Source: Deltaproteobacteria bacterium
Lineage (GTDB): Bacteria; Desulfobacterota; JAJRXV01
Assembly (NCBI GenBank): GCA_024276115.1
Contig: JAJRXV010000153.1
Span: forward strand, 1-38,737
Direction of reading: 5' to 3'
Length of the DNA: 38,737 nucleotides
The notes below the pieces were generated by a model. The model saw nothing but the letters and a program-made list of their open reading frames with translations, was not told the DNA's origin and ran no database searches. The stretch's first letter is position 1, and every line of letters begins with the position of its first letter. Positions 8,130 to 16,207 of this stretch are shown here, one piece after another. Both the position numbers and the translations under genes were made by a program.

Positions 8130-9242
8130 TTATCTCATATTAGGCCTGCTTGGGTCGAAATCGAGTAACGCTTCATGTATCTCGTTTGAAGGGCTTTTGT
8201 TGCCGGAGTTATCTTTTGATACTATCTTATAGAATAGCGTTAGCTTCCAGGAGGAATAAATAGATTTCCCCTTCTGGGTTTTCTTTAGATCTTCATCATA
8301 ATTATCGTTGAACCACGGCTCTTTGACTGTCGCGATCAGTTTGTATGGTCCCTTTGCTTTGCTGGCTCTCAGTATTTCGTACTCGTATGCTCTAGGAACC
8401 TCAGACCAAGCAATAAACATATAATAATGATAACCATATACTGCAAAGTCAACCCTCGCTGGTTGTTCCAACGTTTCATTACCCGTAAGGCTGATGTTAT
8501 ACTCCTCATTCCACCACGCACGCCACTTCGCGTGGTCATCACCGAAATCTTCCCGAGTGACTGTTCGCAGTATATCGACTATACGTACCTTCGCGTCACT
8601 ATCGACCTTTTCATCCCCGAGTAAGGTGATAAGCGGTTTTAACGCGGGCGTACCGAGCAGTTTAAGGTTCCACACCGTCGTGGTGCGGGTTATATCCTTT
8701 TGCGTTTCCCCGATTTTTAAATATGGCACATGGCAATAAGTGCAGTCAGCACCGAACTTAGCCCAAGGCGGTGTGACCCATCTAACAAGCTCATGTTTAA
8801 ATGTACCTGGTTTGAAGGAGGCAGTGAGAGGGGTTGTTAGAGCTTTCACCAGCCTGTAACGATTTGTGAGACTTTCAAAAGGCTTTTTGGGAGTCGCCTC
8901 ACGCTCTTGAGAGAAGTACTCTTCCCCATCTTTAGATATTAGTGAGAACTTATATAGCGCGGGCTTTTTCGGTGCGGGGAGAACGAACCACGGTTTGTTC
9001 GGATCTTCTAAGATGAGCTTACCATTCTCATAAAGCCTGAACGTCTTTGCTTGTTCGTACTGATTTATCTCTCCCCCCTTCTTTTTGAGAGGGTGGAGCC
9101 TGCCACCCATGACGAAGATATTTTTGCCGTCACGCATCGGGAACCCCGGCATGAACTCCGGGGTGTCTAAAGCTTTTGAGAAAAGTGGGAATAGTAATAT
9201 AAACGATGCTATACATAGAAACATATTGAAGTAACATCTCAT
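8130..9242 (-). CDS. Exported monoheme protein with C-terminal FnIII domain
   Basis: I do not know a named family. The 370-residue product has a signal peptide (about 1-25), a beta-rich N-terminal module containing PWFVLPAPKKPALYKFSL (about 83-102), one c-type heme motif CTYCH (C167, C170, H171), a HEAT-like segment ending in DFGDDHAKWRAWW, and a fibronectin type III-like domain (about 265-350; YEYEILRASKAKGPYKLI). The start ATG has GAGG seven bases upstream. The upstream gene encodes a paralog with the same modules in a different order. A single heme plus FnIII suggests a periplasmic or surface electron-transfer or binding protein; the function is not established. Confidence 0.75.
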   Translation of the reverse strand: MRCYFNMFLCIASFILLFPLFSKALDTPEFMPGFPMRDGKNIFVMGGRLHPLKKKGGEINQYEQAKTFRLYENGKLILEDPNKPWFVLPAPKKPALYKFSLISKDGEEYFSQEREATPKKPFESLTNRYRLVKALTTPLTASFKPGTFKHELVRWVTPPWAKFGADCTYCHVPYLKIGETQKDITRTTTVWNLKLLGTPALKPLITLLGDEKVDSDAKVRIVDILRTVTREDFGDDHAKWRAWWNEEYNISLTGNETLEQPARVDFAVYGYHYYMFIAWSEVPRAYEYEILRASKAKGPYKLIATVKEPWFNDNYDEDLKKTQKGKSIYSSWKLTLFYKIVSKDNSGNKSPSNEIHEALLDFDPSRPNMR

Positions 9243-9266
9243 TGATGACCTCGCTGTTGTTTATTT

Positions 9267-10331
9267 TTAATACCCTTGAGTTTTCCACCACTCCAGCCAC
9301 TTGTCGTAATCAGAGCCGAAGCTTTTGCCCGTAAGGACTTTTAGTAGCTTAAACAGCTCCGGTGGCGCGTCCTTCGTTTTACTCTTTGCCTTGACTACCT
9401 CCATCATCGGAGCGATCATCGGTTTACCGATCTGAGCGCCGGTCCATACTATCGCGTCGTGGATGCTTTTTGAGGAGCCTGATGAGTGGCATGGTGTACA
9501 TGAGACTTTTCCTCTCTTGTTACCCCAAGGCAGAGGGAACGCGGTCTTATCGATTTTTTGCCAGTGTTCAAATTTTGTTTTACTGCCATGAGGGTGACTC
9601 AGCGCCGCGATGAGTTCCTGGATGCGGTTCATCTGCCGCGCGGTATCATAATCATTGCGCCTGGGTCTAGGGAAGTGTTCTTTTGAGCGTGGGTACTCTT
9701 TATCATTTTTTATAACCGCGACAGAATATTTGAATACGTCGAGTTTTTTCGGAGCGGGGAGAATAAACCACGGTGTATGTTCCTTCCTAGCAATCAACTT
9801 ATCGTTTTCATAGATAAGGTACTCCTGCGCTCTAGCAACAGGTTTTACCATTATAAGCAGATTGTTCCCGGCTACCATCGGGAAGTCTTTTTCAAAATCA
9901 GTCATCGCTTTTTCTACTTTTTCGATGATGGGTCTTACAAATACTGTGTGGACCGCGCTATCTGGACTCGATTCATAGTTGACGGATTTAGCGACGATTT
10001 TATAGTAAAAGTACTTACCAGCGTCTTTATCTTCTTTTATGGCAGGATCTGTGAATGAGTTTTTCCCCTCTGATCCAACCAATGTGAAGTCCATTGCTAT
10101 ACCTTCAGCACGGTAAATATCATAGTAAGCGGCGCCTTTTGTTTTTCTCCATGACAAGTATAACGTACCTCTTTTGAACTCATGTCTGATCGATAGTGGT
10201 GCGGCTATCTCAACATAGTCATCTTCATCATCGTAGTAATCGTCCTGGCAATAAACAGTTGTAGCTAATAAAATGTAGATTAGAATCGTAATAGAAATAA
10301 AGACAGCTTTGAATCTGTTTCTTACTATCAT
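9267..10331 (-). CDS. Exported monoheme protein with N-terminal FnIII domain (paralog of the next gene)
   Basis: The ATG at 10331 is preferred over 10364 because it opens the signal peptide (MIVRNRFKAVFISITILIYI) and GGAGG lies inside the longer form, though the spacing (11 bases) is long. After an acidic linker (DDYYDDEDDY) comes an FnIII-like domain, then a module containing PWFILPAPKKLDVFKYSV, which nearly repeats that of the downstream gene, and near the C-terminus one heme motif CTPCH followed by SFGSDYDKWLEWW. So the FnIII unit is N-terminal here and C-terminal in its neighbour. The two genes are 24 bases apart and presumably cotranscribed from the promoter at 10370-10397. Function unknown; likely periplasmic redox pair (inference). 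Confidence 0.74.
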   Translation of the reverse strand: MIVRNRFKAVFISITILIYILLATTVYCQDDYYDDEDDYVEIAAPLSIRHEFKRGTLYLSWRKTKGAAYYDIYRAEGIAMDFTLVGSEGKNSFTDPAIKEDKDAGKYFYYKIVAKSVNYESSPDSAVHTVFVRPIIEKVEKAMTDFEKDFPMVAGNNLLIMVKPVARAQEYLIYENDKLIARKEHTPWFILPAPKKLDVFKYSVAVIKNDKEYPRSKEHFPRPRRNDYDTARQMNRIQELIAALSHPHGSKTKFEHWQKIDKTAFPLPWGNKRGKVSCTPCHSSGSSKSIHDAIVWTGAQIGKPMIAPMMEVVKAKSKTKDAPPELFKLLKVLTGKSFGSDYDKWLEWWKTQGY

Positions 10332-10369
10332 TATGCTTCTGTCCTCCAAAGTTAACATTACCATTAATT

Positions 10370-10397
10370 ATTATAATATAAATCATACAATTTTCAA
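10370..10397 (-). promoter_or_regulatory. Sigma70-type promoter for the two heme-protein genes
   Basis: TTGAAA (5/6) and TATAAT (6/6) are 16 bases apart on the minus strand, 38 bases upstream of the preferred start at 10331. Confidence 0.6.
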
Positions 10398-10448
10398 ATA
10401 TTATGTGAAAGCTCATGTTTTTTATATTCTTTTACTTATATTGAATAA

Positions 10449-11105
10449 TCAACCAGAGCTGTGCGGTGGGGCAATGTTTATACGTTCATCATGGGAAATT
10501 GGTGGCGAGACCATAACTCTTCTACCTTCAATCGTCAAGCGGTTTTGCGTATACAGTCTTATCGCGAGTGGGTACAGTTTGTGCTCCTGTTTTAATATCC
10601 GGCTAGAAAGGCTTTCTTCTGTATCGTCGTCAAGTACCGGTACTACTGCCTGTGCGATTATTGGTCCGGTATCAACGCCTTCATCCACAAAGTGTACAGT
10701 ACAGCCGGAGAATTTCGCGCCGTATTCGAGCGTTTTTTTCTGGACATGCAGTCCGGGGAAGGAGGGCAAAAGGGCAGGGTGGATGTTCAGTATCTTGTTT
10801 TTGTAAGCATCAATAAAAACTGGTGTGACAACCTTCATATATCCAGCCAGTACAACAAGCTCAACATCATATCGCTTTAAGATAGCAACAATATGCGCGT
10901 CATAATCTGAACGATGATCAAAACTCGGGAAATCGACAGTTTCAGTGTCGATTTCGACCTCGCTCGCTCGTATCAATCCATACGCGTTTTTGTTATCACT
11001 TATTACTACGGCGATTCGCGCGTTTATGTAGCCTGATTTGATGTTATCAATTACCGATTGCAGGTTTGAACCGCCACCAGAGATCAACACACCGATATTT
11101 ATCAT
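10449..11105 (-). CDS. purN: Phosphoribosylglycinamide formyltransferase
   Basis: The true start is the ATG at 11105 (MINIGVLISGGGSN), one base after the purM stop; the longer ORF in the track adds residues from inside purM. The GART fold motifs are intact: SGGGSNLQSVIDNI (phosphate loop), NIHPALLPSFPG with the catalytic Asn and His, and VHFVDEGVDTGPIIAQ with the catalytic Asp. The enzyme transfers a formyl group from 10-formyl-THF to GAR, the third step of IMP synthesis. The 218-residue length is usual. The gene is translationally coupled to purM, giving consecutive steps (GAR to FGAR and FGAM to AIR) in one operon. Confidence 0.97.
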   Translation of the reverse strand: MINIGVLISGGGSNLQSVIDNIKSGYINARIAVVISDNKNAYGLIRASEVEIDTETVDFPSFDHRSDYDAHIVAILKRYDVELVVLAGYMKVVTPVFIDAYKNKILNIHPALLPSFPGLHVQKKTLEYGAKFSGCTVHFVDEGVDTGPIIAQAVVPVLDDDTEESLSSRILKQEHKLYPLAIRLYTQNRLTIEGRRVMVSPPISHDERINIAPPHSSG

Positions 11106-11106
11106 C

Positions 11107-12159
11107 TTAATCCCATTCCGCGTTTTCAATTATCACCGGTACAGTATCATCTTCGCGCCTTACTACCTCACCGATGACAAACGCCTCATTGCCCATCGCG
11201 CTCGCCCTGTGAGTTACATCATCCACCTCTTTACTGTCGACGATCAGAACCATTCCGACACCGCAGTTAAATGTACGCATCATCTCGCGCGCTTCAACTC
11301 CACCTTCTTTTTTTAGGAACTTAAACAGCGGAGGTATTTTGTACTCATCAAGATCGAGTTTTGCCGTGCAACTACTTGGTAGCACTCGCTTTATGTTCTC
11401 ATAAAATCCACCGCCAGTGATATGCGCGATACCTTTTATCCGAAACCCTCTCATCAGGTTCTTTATTGTTTTGACATATATAATCGTTGGTTCTAGCAGT
11501 ATATCCCCGACTGTCTTCCCAAGCTCCGGGATGTCGTCGTTAACGCTTTTATTTAGTTTTTCAAAGAATATTTTTCTTGCGAGTGAATATCCGTTGCTGT
11601 GCAACCCTGATGACGCAAGTCCGATTATCTTGTCCCCGATGCTTATTGAGGCTCCATCGATTATCTTGTCATTGTCTACAACCCCAACAGTGAATCCAGC
11701 AAGCTCATACTCACCATCCTTGTAGAACGTAGGCATCTCAGCCGTTTCGCCACCTATTAGCGCGCATCCTGCTATCTTGCACCCTTCTGCGATCCCTTTT
11801 ATTACTTCTAGCGCTGTTGCGGAGTCAAGGTTCGATGTCGCCAGGTAGTCCAGAAAAAAGAGTGGCTCGGCGCCCTGAACTATTATATCGTTTACGTTCA
11901 TCGCGACGAGATCGATACCGATCGTGTCGTGCTTGTTCATCATAAACGCGACTCGTAGTTTTGTGCCGACACCGTCTGCCGAAGAGACTAGCACCGGGCT
12001 TTTGTAGTTATTGGAATTAAACGAGAACATAGCCCCGAAAGAACCGATATCGGTAAGGACTTCTGGTCTGAAAGTTCCTTTGACAACAGGCCCAATCATG
12101 TCGACAAGTTTATTCCCCTCGTTAATATTTACTCCAGCGTCTTTGTAAGTTAAACTCAT
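11107..12159 (-). CDS. purM: Phosphoribosylformylglycinamidine cyclo-ligase (AIR synthetase)
   Basis: The 350-residue protein matches PurM throughout: MSLTYKDAGVNINEGNKLVD at the start, VSSADGVGTKLRVA (ATP/substrate loop), GIDLVAMNVNDIIVQGAEPLFFLDY, IGGETAEMP, and LASSGLHSNGYSLAR. It converts FGAM to AIR with ATP. AGGGGG lies 12 bases ahead of the ATG, and a good promoter is at 12185-12213. It heads a two-gene purM-purN operon. No other pur gene is in the window, so the pathway genes are dispersed. Confidence 0.98.
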   Translation of the reverse strand: MSLTYKDAGVNINEGNKLVDMIGPVVKGTFRPEVLTDIGSFGAMFSFNSNNYKSPVLVSSADGVGTKLRVAFMMNKHDTIGIDLVAMNVNDIIVQGAEPLFFLDYLATSNLDSATALEVIKGIAEGCKIAGCALIGGETAEMPTFYKDGEYELAGFTVGVVDNDKIIDGASISIGDKIIGLASSGLHSNGYSLARKIFFEKLNKSVNDDIPELGKTVGDILLEPTIIYVKTIKNLMRGFRIKGIAHITGGGFYENIKRVLPSSCTAKLDLDEYKIPPLFKFLKKEGGVEAREMMRTFNCGVGMVLIVDSKEVDDVTHRASAMGNEAFVIGEVVRREDDTVPVIIENAEWD

Positions 12160-12184
12160 GTAAGTATCTACCCCCTGAAGCTAC

Positions 12185-12213
12185 ATAGTATTAAACTTTT
12201 ACTCCTAAGTCAA
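12185..12213 (-). promoter_or_regulatory. Promoter for purM-purN
   Basis: TTGACT (5/6) and TACTAT (4/6) are 17 bases apart on the minus strand. It lies back to back with the lipoprotein promoter at 12226-12254, so both start from the same short region. Confidence 0.55.
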
Positions 12214-12225
12214 TCAATGTTTTCC

Positions 12226-12254
12226 TTTACATGCCACAAAACTTTATATATAAT
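12226..12254 (+). promoter_or_regulatory. Promoter for the lipoprotein gene, probably giving a leaderless message
   Basis: TTTACA (5/6) and TATAAT (6/6) are 17 bases apart. The expected transcription start, about seven bases after the -10, coincides with the ATG at 12262, and no Shine-Dalgarno sequence is present. Confidence 0.6.
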
Positions 12255-12261
12255 GTTTTAT

Positions 12262-12873
12262 ATGAAACAAAAAATCACAAATTATTTATGGTTTACGCTC
12301 ATTTGCGTGCTTATTTCTTCTTGCGCGACGAGGCAGGGAGATTTTTCAGATCGCGCGATTTATGAGCGTGCCTTAAAAACAAATTCTGTCAGCCAGAAGG
12401 CGTACGATAAATTCGAGACAAAGCTTATCGCTAACGCCACATACAAAGACCTTGACTTCATCGAGGCTCAGATCAAACAAAAGGGTGATTCTCTGCTTTA
12501 TGACTCTGGTCAGATAAACTCGCTTACCACCTCTGCAAAGCGGGACAACATATTCTTCGTTAACTTCTTCGTCTCGGTATTTACGCCTGATGACAGGTAT
12601 GCCGACTTCTCAAAAAAAAAAGGGCTATGGCGGTTCTACCTCAAGAAGGGGCGCGACGAACTGATCGAAGCGCATTCTGTACGGTTGGTAGACAATGATC
12701 GGCTAGCGGAATACGAGGCGCTTTATCCTTATATCTCAAGCTGGTCAACATGCTACGAAGTGAGCTTCGCCAGAAGCGACCTCTACAACGCCACAAAAAA
12801 ACGCGAACTCTTCAGACCATTCTCACTCGTCATCACCGGACAGATCGGGCAGGTTGAGTTGGAGTATGAGTGA
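12262..12873 (+). CDS. Hypothetical lipoprotein
   Basis: The start at 12262 (MKQKITNYLWFTLICVL) is chosen because it gives a normal lipoprotein signal with lipobox ISSC, and because the upstream ATG at 12217 would lie ahead of the best promoter. The mature protein would start CATRQGDF and is about 185 residues, hydrophilic, without a domain I recognise; the middle holds a stretch SAKRDNIFFVNFFVSVFTPDD and the end FRPFSLVITGQIGQVELEYE, suggesting beta strands. Presumably an outer- or inner-membrane-anchored lipoprotein processed by the Lnt encoded at 19.4-21 kb. Function unknown. It is divergent from purM. Confidence 0.7.
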   Translation: MKQKITNYLWFTLICVLISSCATRQGDFSDRAIYERALKTNSVSQKAYDKFETKLIANATYKDLDFIEAQIKQKGDSLLYDSGQINSLTTSAKRDNIFFVNFFVSVFTPDDRYADFSKKKGLWRFYLKKGRDELIEAHSVRLVDNDRLAEYEALYPYISSWSTCYEVSFARSDLYNATKKRELFRPFSLVITGQIGQVELEYE

Positions 12874-12892
12874 AAAAAAACAGGGTCTTAGG

Positions 12893-12920
12893 GGTTGAAA
12901 TACTAGGGTTCTAGGGGGCG
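12893..12920 (+). repeat. Short degenerate direct repeats upstream of the ATPase gene
   Basis: TAGGGGTT, TAGGGTTC and TAGGGGGC follow one another within about 27 bases between the lipoprotein and the ATPase gene. This 125-base spacer is otherwise featureless and unlike the AT-rich spacers nearby. Confidence 0.35.
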
Positions 12921-12998
12921 AGCCAAAAGAGGATTGGAAATAAAGACATAGCCCATCCAGCTTGGGGGATGCAAAAAAAGAAAATATGGTGAGAAAAT

Positions 12999-14126
12999 AT
13001 GCCTGATTCATTAAAAAAAATGACAATAAAAGGCTTTAAGTCCATCCGTTCGCTAGAAGACTTTGGGCTGACCAACCTGAATGTTCTCATTGGTGGCAAT
13101 GGCGCCGGTAAGAGTAATTTTGTAGATTTTTTCCGTATGTTGCGCGCTATGATGGGCATTGGTTCGTCCAGCGCCAGTCTAAAAGCTTATGTTGAAGTTG
13201 GCGGCGGTAGCTACGATTTGCTTTTTGGAGGTCCGAAGGTAACGAAGCAGATTGAAGTCGAAATGATGTTCGGCAATAACGGCTATCGCTTCAAACTTGC
13301 ACCTACCACTGAAGAATCCTTTCTCATTAATGATGAGGCCTGCTATTTTTATTATAGGTGCTACAACCCAACAGGTTGGGAGGAGATAGGTAGTGGACAT
13401 GCTACTACGCCTTACTTACTTGTAGAAAGGAGAACTAGTGGCTATGTTGGTAAACATAGTGTCGCATGGTACATTTATAATTCGATATCTTCATGGAAGA
13501 TATATCATTTTCACGATACAAGTAAGTTTGCTCCAATGCGAAGTTATGAAACAGTTGACGACGCTGATTACTTGCGGTTTGACGCGGCTAATATCGCCCC
13601 GTTTTTGCTTAACCTGAAAAAAAATCATTCGAATGTCTATGAGCAGATTGTTGATACGGTCAGACTGGTCACTCCATTTTTTGATGATTTTATTCTGAGG
13701 CCAAATGAGAATGAAAAAGTCCGACTTCTCTGGAAACAAAAAGGTTCTGATTATCCATTAAAGCCGAATCACTTATCAGATGGAACCATCCGCTTTATTT
13801 GCCTCACGACCGCGCTGTTGCAACCTGATCCGCCATCGACAATTATTATCGACGAGCCAGAGCTTGGGTTGCATCCTTACGCGATTGATATTCTAGCCGA
13901 ACTTATTCACGCGGCGTCAACAAAAATGCAGGTAATTGTTTCTACGCAGTCACCGGCGCTCGTCGATTGTTTTGAGCCTCAACATGTTATCGTCGCGAAC
14001 CGGAAGGATGGCGCGTCTGAATTTGAGCGCCTGAAGCCAAAAGATCTGGCATCATGGCTAGAAGATTATTCTCTCGGTGACCTCTGGCGTAAGAACATAG
14101 TCGGTGGAGGACCGGTTCATGAGTAA
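12999..14126 (+). CDS. AAA/ABC-type (AAA_21, RecF/SMC-like) ATPase
   Basis: The 375-residue protein opens MTIKGFKSIRSLEDF, then Walker A (IGGNGAGKSNFVDFF, about residues 31-45), an insert rich in aromatic residues, the ABC-signature-like LSDGTIRFICL, Walker B (IIIDEPELGLHPYAI) and the switch segment VIVSTQSPALVD. This is the OLD/RecF-like AAA_21 class without an attached nuclease. Its stop overlaps the start of the DUF4276 gene by eight bases, so the two products are made together and probably act as a complex. Such ATPase plus TOPRIM-like pairs occur in phage defence (for example PARIS and related), so a defence role is my inference; the specific system is not identified. GGTGAG precedes the ATG. 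Confidence 0.88.
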   Translation: MPDSLKKMTIKGFKSIRSLEDFGLTNLNVLIGGNGAGKSNFVDFFRMLRAMMGIGSSSASLKAYVEVGGGSYDLLFGGPKVTKQIEVEMMFGNNGYRFKLAPTTEESFLINDEACYFYYRCYNPTGWEEIGSGHATTPYLLVERRTSGYVGKHSVAWYIYNSISSWKIYHFHDTSKFAPMRSYETVDDADYLRFDAANIAPFLLNLKKNHSNVYEQIVDTVRLVTPFFDDFILRPNENEKVRLLWKQKGSDYPLKPNHLSDGTIRFICLTTALLQPDPPSTIIIDEPELGLHPYAIDILAELIHAASTKMQVIVSTQSPALVDCFEPQHVIVANRKDGASEFERLKPKDLASWLEDYSLGDLWRKNIVGGGPVHE

Positions 14127-14823
14127 TCCGGAAATTATTATCGTAGTTGAGGGACCCACCGAGCAGACTTTTGTACGTGATGTGCTCGCGCCGGAGATGG
14201 GTTGTCGAGGGATTTCTCTTAGCGCGGCTCGAATAGGCAAGCCCGGTCATAAAGGTGGTGATGTTCATTTTGAAAGAGCAAAAAATGATATACGTACGTT
14301 TCTAAAACAACGCGAAAATACTTATGTATCTACAATGTTTGATTACTTTAGAATTGATGTTTATTGGCCGGGGCGGAGTATTGTATGTCAACAGATAGAG
14401 AGTGGTATTACGCTTTCTGTAGAACAAAAAGCAAATATACTAGAATCGGCGACAAAGGAAAAAATTATAAAGTTATTCCCAGATTGCAACGCTGAAGAAA
14501 GATTTATCCCATACATTGAGATGCACGAGTTTGAAGCTCTGCTTTTTAGTGATACCAGTATTCTCGCAAAAAAAACGGGCATTGCTATAGCTGATATTGA
14601 AAAGATATTAGTGGAGTATGGCGACGATCCAGAAGCGATTAACGATGACCCTAAGAAAGCCCCGTCAAAGAGACTTGAAACATTAAAAAAAGGGTACAAA
14701 AAAATCATAACGGGGAAAACAGTATCTGAAGCGATTGGAATCCAAAATATACGTCAAAAATGTAGGCACTTTGATTCATGGCTGAAAAAGCTGGAAAATC
14801 TCACAGACGGCAGGTTGCGTTGA
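14119..14823 (+). CDS. DUF4276 (TOPRIM-like) partner of the ATPase
   Basis: The ATG at 14119 (MSNPEIIIVVEGPTEQTF) is chosen over 14104 because GGAGG lies eight bases upstream of it. The 234-residue protein fits DUF4276: IIIVVEGPTEQTFVRDVLAP at the N-terminus with the TOPRIM-like glutamate, TMFDYFRID around residue 75, and EMHEFEALLFSD about residue 140, acidic positions that could bind metal. The C-terminus is helical and basic. It overlaps the ATPase gene (ATGAGTAA). The family resembles OLD/TOPRIM nucleases, so the likely job is metal-dependent nucleic acid cleavage gated by the ATPase; that is inference. Confidence 0.85.
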   Translation: MSNPEIIIVVEGPTEQTFVRDVLAPEMGCRGISLSAARIGKPGHKGGDVHFERAKNDIRTFLKQRENTYVSTMFDYFRIDVYWPGRSIVCQQIESGITLSVEQKANILESATKEKIIKLFPDCNAEERFIPYIEMHEFEALLFSDTSILAKKTGIAIADIEKILVEYGDDPEAINDDPKKAPSKRLETLKKGYKKIITGKTVSEAIGIQNIRQKCRHFDSWLKKLENLTDGRLR

Positions 14824-14876
14824 ACCCCAAAGCGCAAGGCTAGGTGGATGTTATTGTTGCGCTTCACGTTGTTCAA
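14820..14876. repeat. Nested inverted repeat between the DUF4276 gene and waaA
   Basis: TTGAAC / GTTCAA (outer) and AAGCGCAA / TTGCGCTT (inner, 8 bp perfect) form a stem around a 19-base loop. It overlaps the DUF4276 stop and sits between two convergent genes, so it could be a REP-like element or a bidirectional terminator; no U-tract is seen. Confidence 0.6.
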
Positions 14877-14883
14877 CCTGCTC

Positions 14884-16167
14884 TTAGACAAACTCCAGGA
14901 GCAGAAGTAGTGTTTTTTCAAGCGCGCCTTTGTTCTTCATCAAGGCGGCTTTCGCGTTGTTGCCTATATCATTCAGCATAGCCAGGTTCTCATCTCTCAA
15001 CAGCATCGCGATATTTTCCGCCAGCTCTTTTTCGTTTGCCACCATTACCGCACCTCCTTCAGCTAATAACAGTTCCTTCGCGTCGGTGAAGTTCTGCATG
15101 TTCGGTCCAAAAATTATCGGACGGGCGAAGTGCGCGGGCTCAAGGATATTGTGACCACCGATATTCGCGAGCGAGCCACCGATAAACACCAGCTTCGCAT
15201 GGGTGAAAAACGTTACAAGATCACCAATAGTATCGACAAATAGCACGTCGTATTCAGCAGTATGGTCGCTAGATCTCATGGCAGAGCGTTTTATATACCT
15301 AAGCCCGCTGTCACGCAGGAGAGCTTCCACCGCGGAACATCTCTGGATATGCCTCGGGGCCAGCACCAGTTTCAAGCTCGGATCGCGCGCCTTGAGGGTT
15401 TTGTAGATGGTCAGGATTTTTTTCTCTTCATCATCATGAGTGCTGGCGGCGACTATATAATCGACCTCTCTCATCCGCTCTATAAGTTCGCCATCGATCT
15501 TGAAGAATGAATCGTCTATGTCGAATTTGATATTACCGGTAACTTTTATGTTACTGTCAGAACCGAGCAGAGTTGTGAGGCGTGTTTTGTACTCTTCCTC
15601 CTGCATAAGAAAAAAATCAACGTGTTTCAGTATCGAGCGTGTAAAGCCACCGATCATCTTGTATCGTTTGAATGATCGTTCTGATATTCTGCCGTTTACT
15701 ATCCCGACTTTTATCCCCTGCCTGCTCAAAGTCCGCAACATGTTCGGCCATATCTCCGTCTCGATTATGAATACAGCGCCAGGAGATATTTTGTTCAGGA
15801 ACCTGTTGATTGAGACGCTATAATCAAGCGGCGCGAAGAAGACCTTCGCGACTCCCTTTAGTTTTTCATGAGCCAGATCGTACCCCTCAGGCGTTACCGC
15901 GGTAAGCACAACTTCACAGCTATCGTACCGCTCTAGTAAAGCTTTAATAAAGGGGTAGGCGACATTCACCTCGCCGACAGAAGCCGCGTGTACCCAGAAG
16001 CGTTTCTGCCCGGAGTCAGAATACTCATACTCTCTGAGCCCCCGCGAAAAACCAAAGCGCTCTTTAAGACCCTTCCTGAAACGTTTGTCTACAATCGCTT
16101 TGACAGCTACGTACGGCGATGACAACACCCCGAAAAGCAATATGATTATATTATATAAAAAGTACAT
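14884..16167 (-). CDS. waaA: 3-deoxy-D-manno-octulosonic acid transferase (Kdo transferase)
   Basis: The 427-residue protein has a membrane-associated N-terminus (MYFLYNIIILLFGVLSSPYV) and the WaaA/KdtA GT-30 signatures: WVHAASVGEVNVAYPFI, FIIETEIWPNMLR, LVLAPRHIQR, and FIGGSLANIGGHNILEPA followed by GPNMQNF. It transfers Kdo from CMP-Kdo to the lipid A precursor. Third gene of lpxB-DUF374-waaA on the minus strand; a spacer of 40 bases with the motif GGGCAACATGCCC separates it from DUF374. The number of Kdo residues added cannot be predicted from sequence. There is no strong ribosome binding site before the ATG (ATGGATAA only). Confidence 0.96.
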   Translation of the reverse strand: MYFLYNIIILLFGVLSSPYVAVKAIVDKRFRKGLKERFGFSRGLREYEYSDSGQKRFWVHAASVGEVNVAYPFIKALLERYDSCEVVLTAVTPEGYDLAHEKLKGVAKVFFAPLDYSVSINRFLNKISPGAVFIIETEIWPNMLRTLSRQGIKVGIVNGRISERSFKRYKMIGGFTRSILKHVDFFLMQEEEYKTRLTTLLGSDSNIKVTGNIKFDIDDSFFKIDGELIERMREVDYIVAASTHDDEEKKILTIYKTLKARDPSLKLVLAPRHIQRCSAVEALLRDSGLRYIKRSAMRSSDHTAEYDVLFVDTIGDLVTFFTHAKLVFIGGSLANIGGHNILEPAHFARPIIFGPNMQNFTDAKELLLAEGGAVMVANEKELAENIAMLLRDENLAMLNDIGNNAKAALMKNKGALEKTLLLLLEFV

Positions 16168-16187
16168 TTATCCATTTCTTTGTTTAA

Positions 16188-16200
16188 GGGCATGTTGCCC
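16188..16200 (-). repeat. GGGCAACATGCCC motif after the DUF374 stop
   Basis: On the minus strand this 13-mer can fold into a 5-bp hairpin (GGGCA/TGCCC) between DUF374 and waaA. A 12/13 match, GGGCAACATACCC, follows the phosphatase stop at 31940. Confidence 0.4.
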
Positions 16201-16207
16201 AATCCCT

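Noticed and set aside
10309-10806. 165-aa plus ORF opposite the heme/purN region
   Set aside because: Runs antisense over purN and the promoter; composition is unlike a protein gene.
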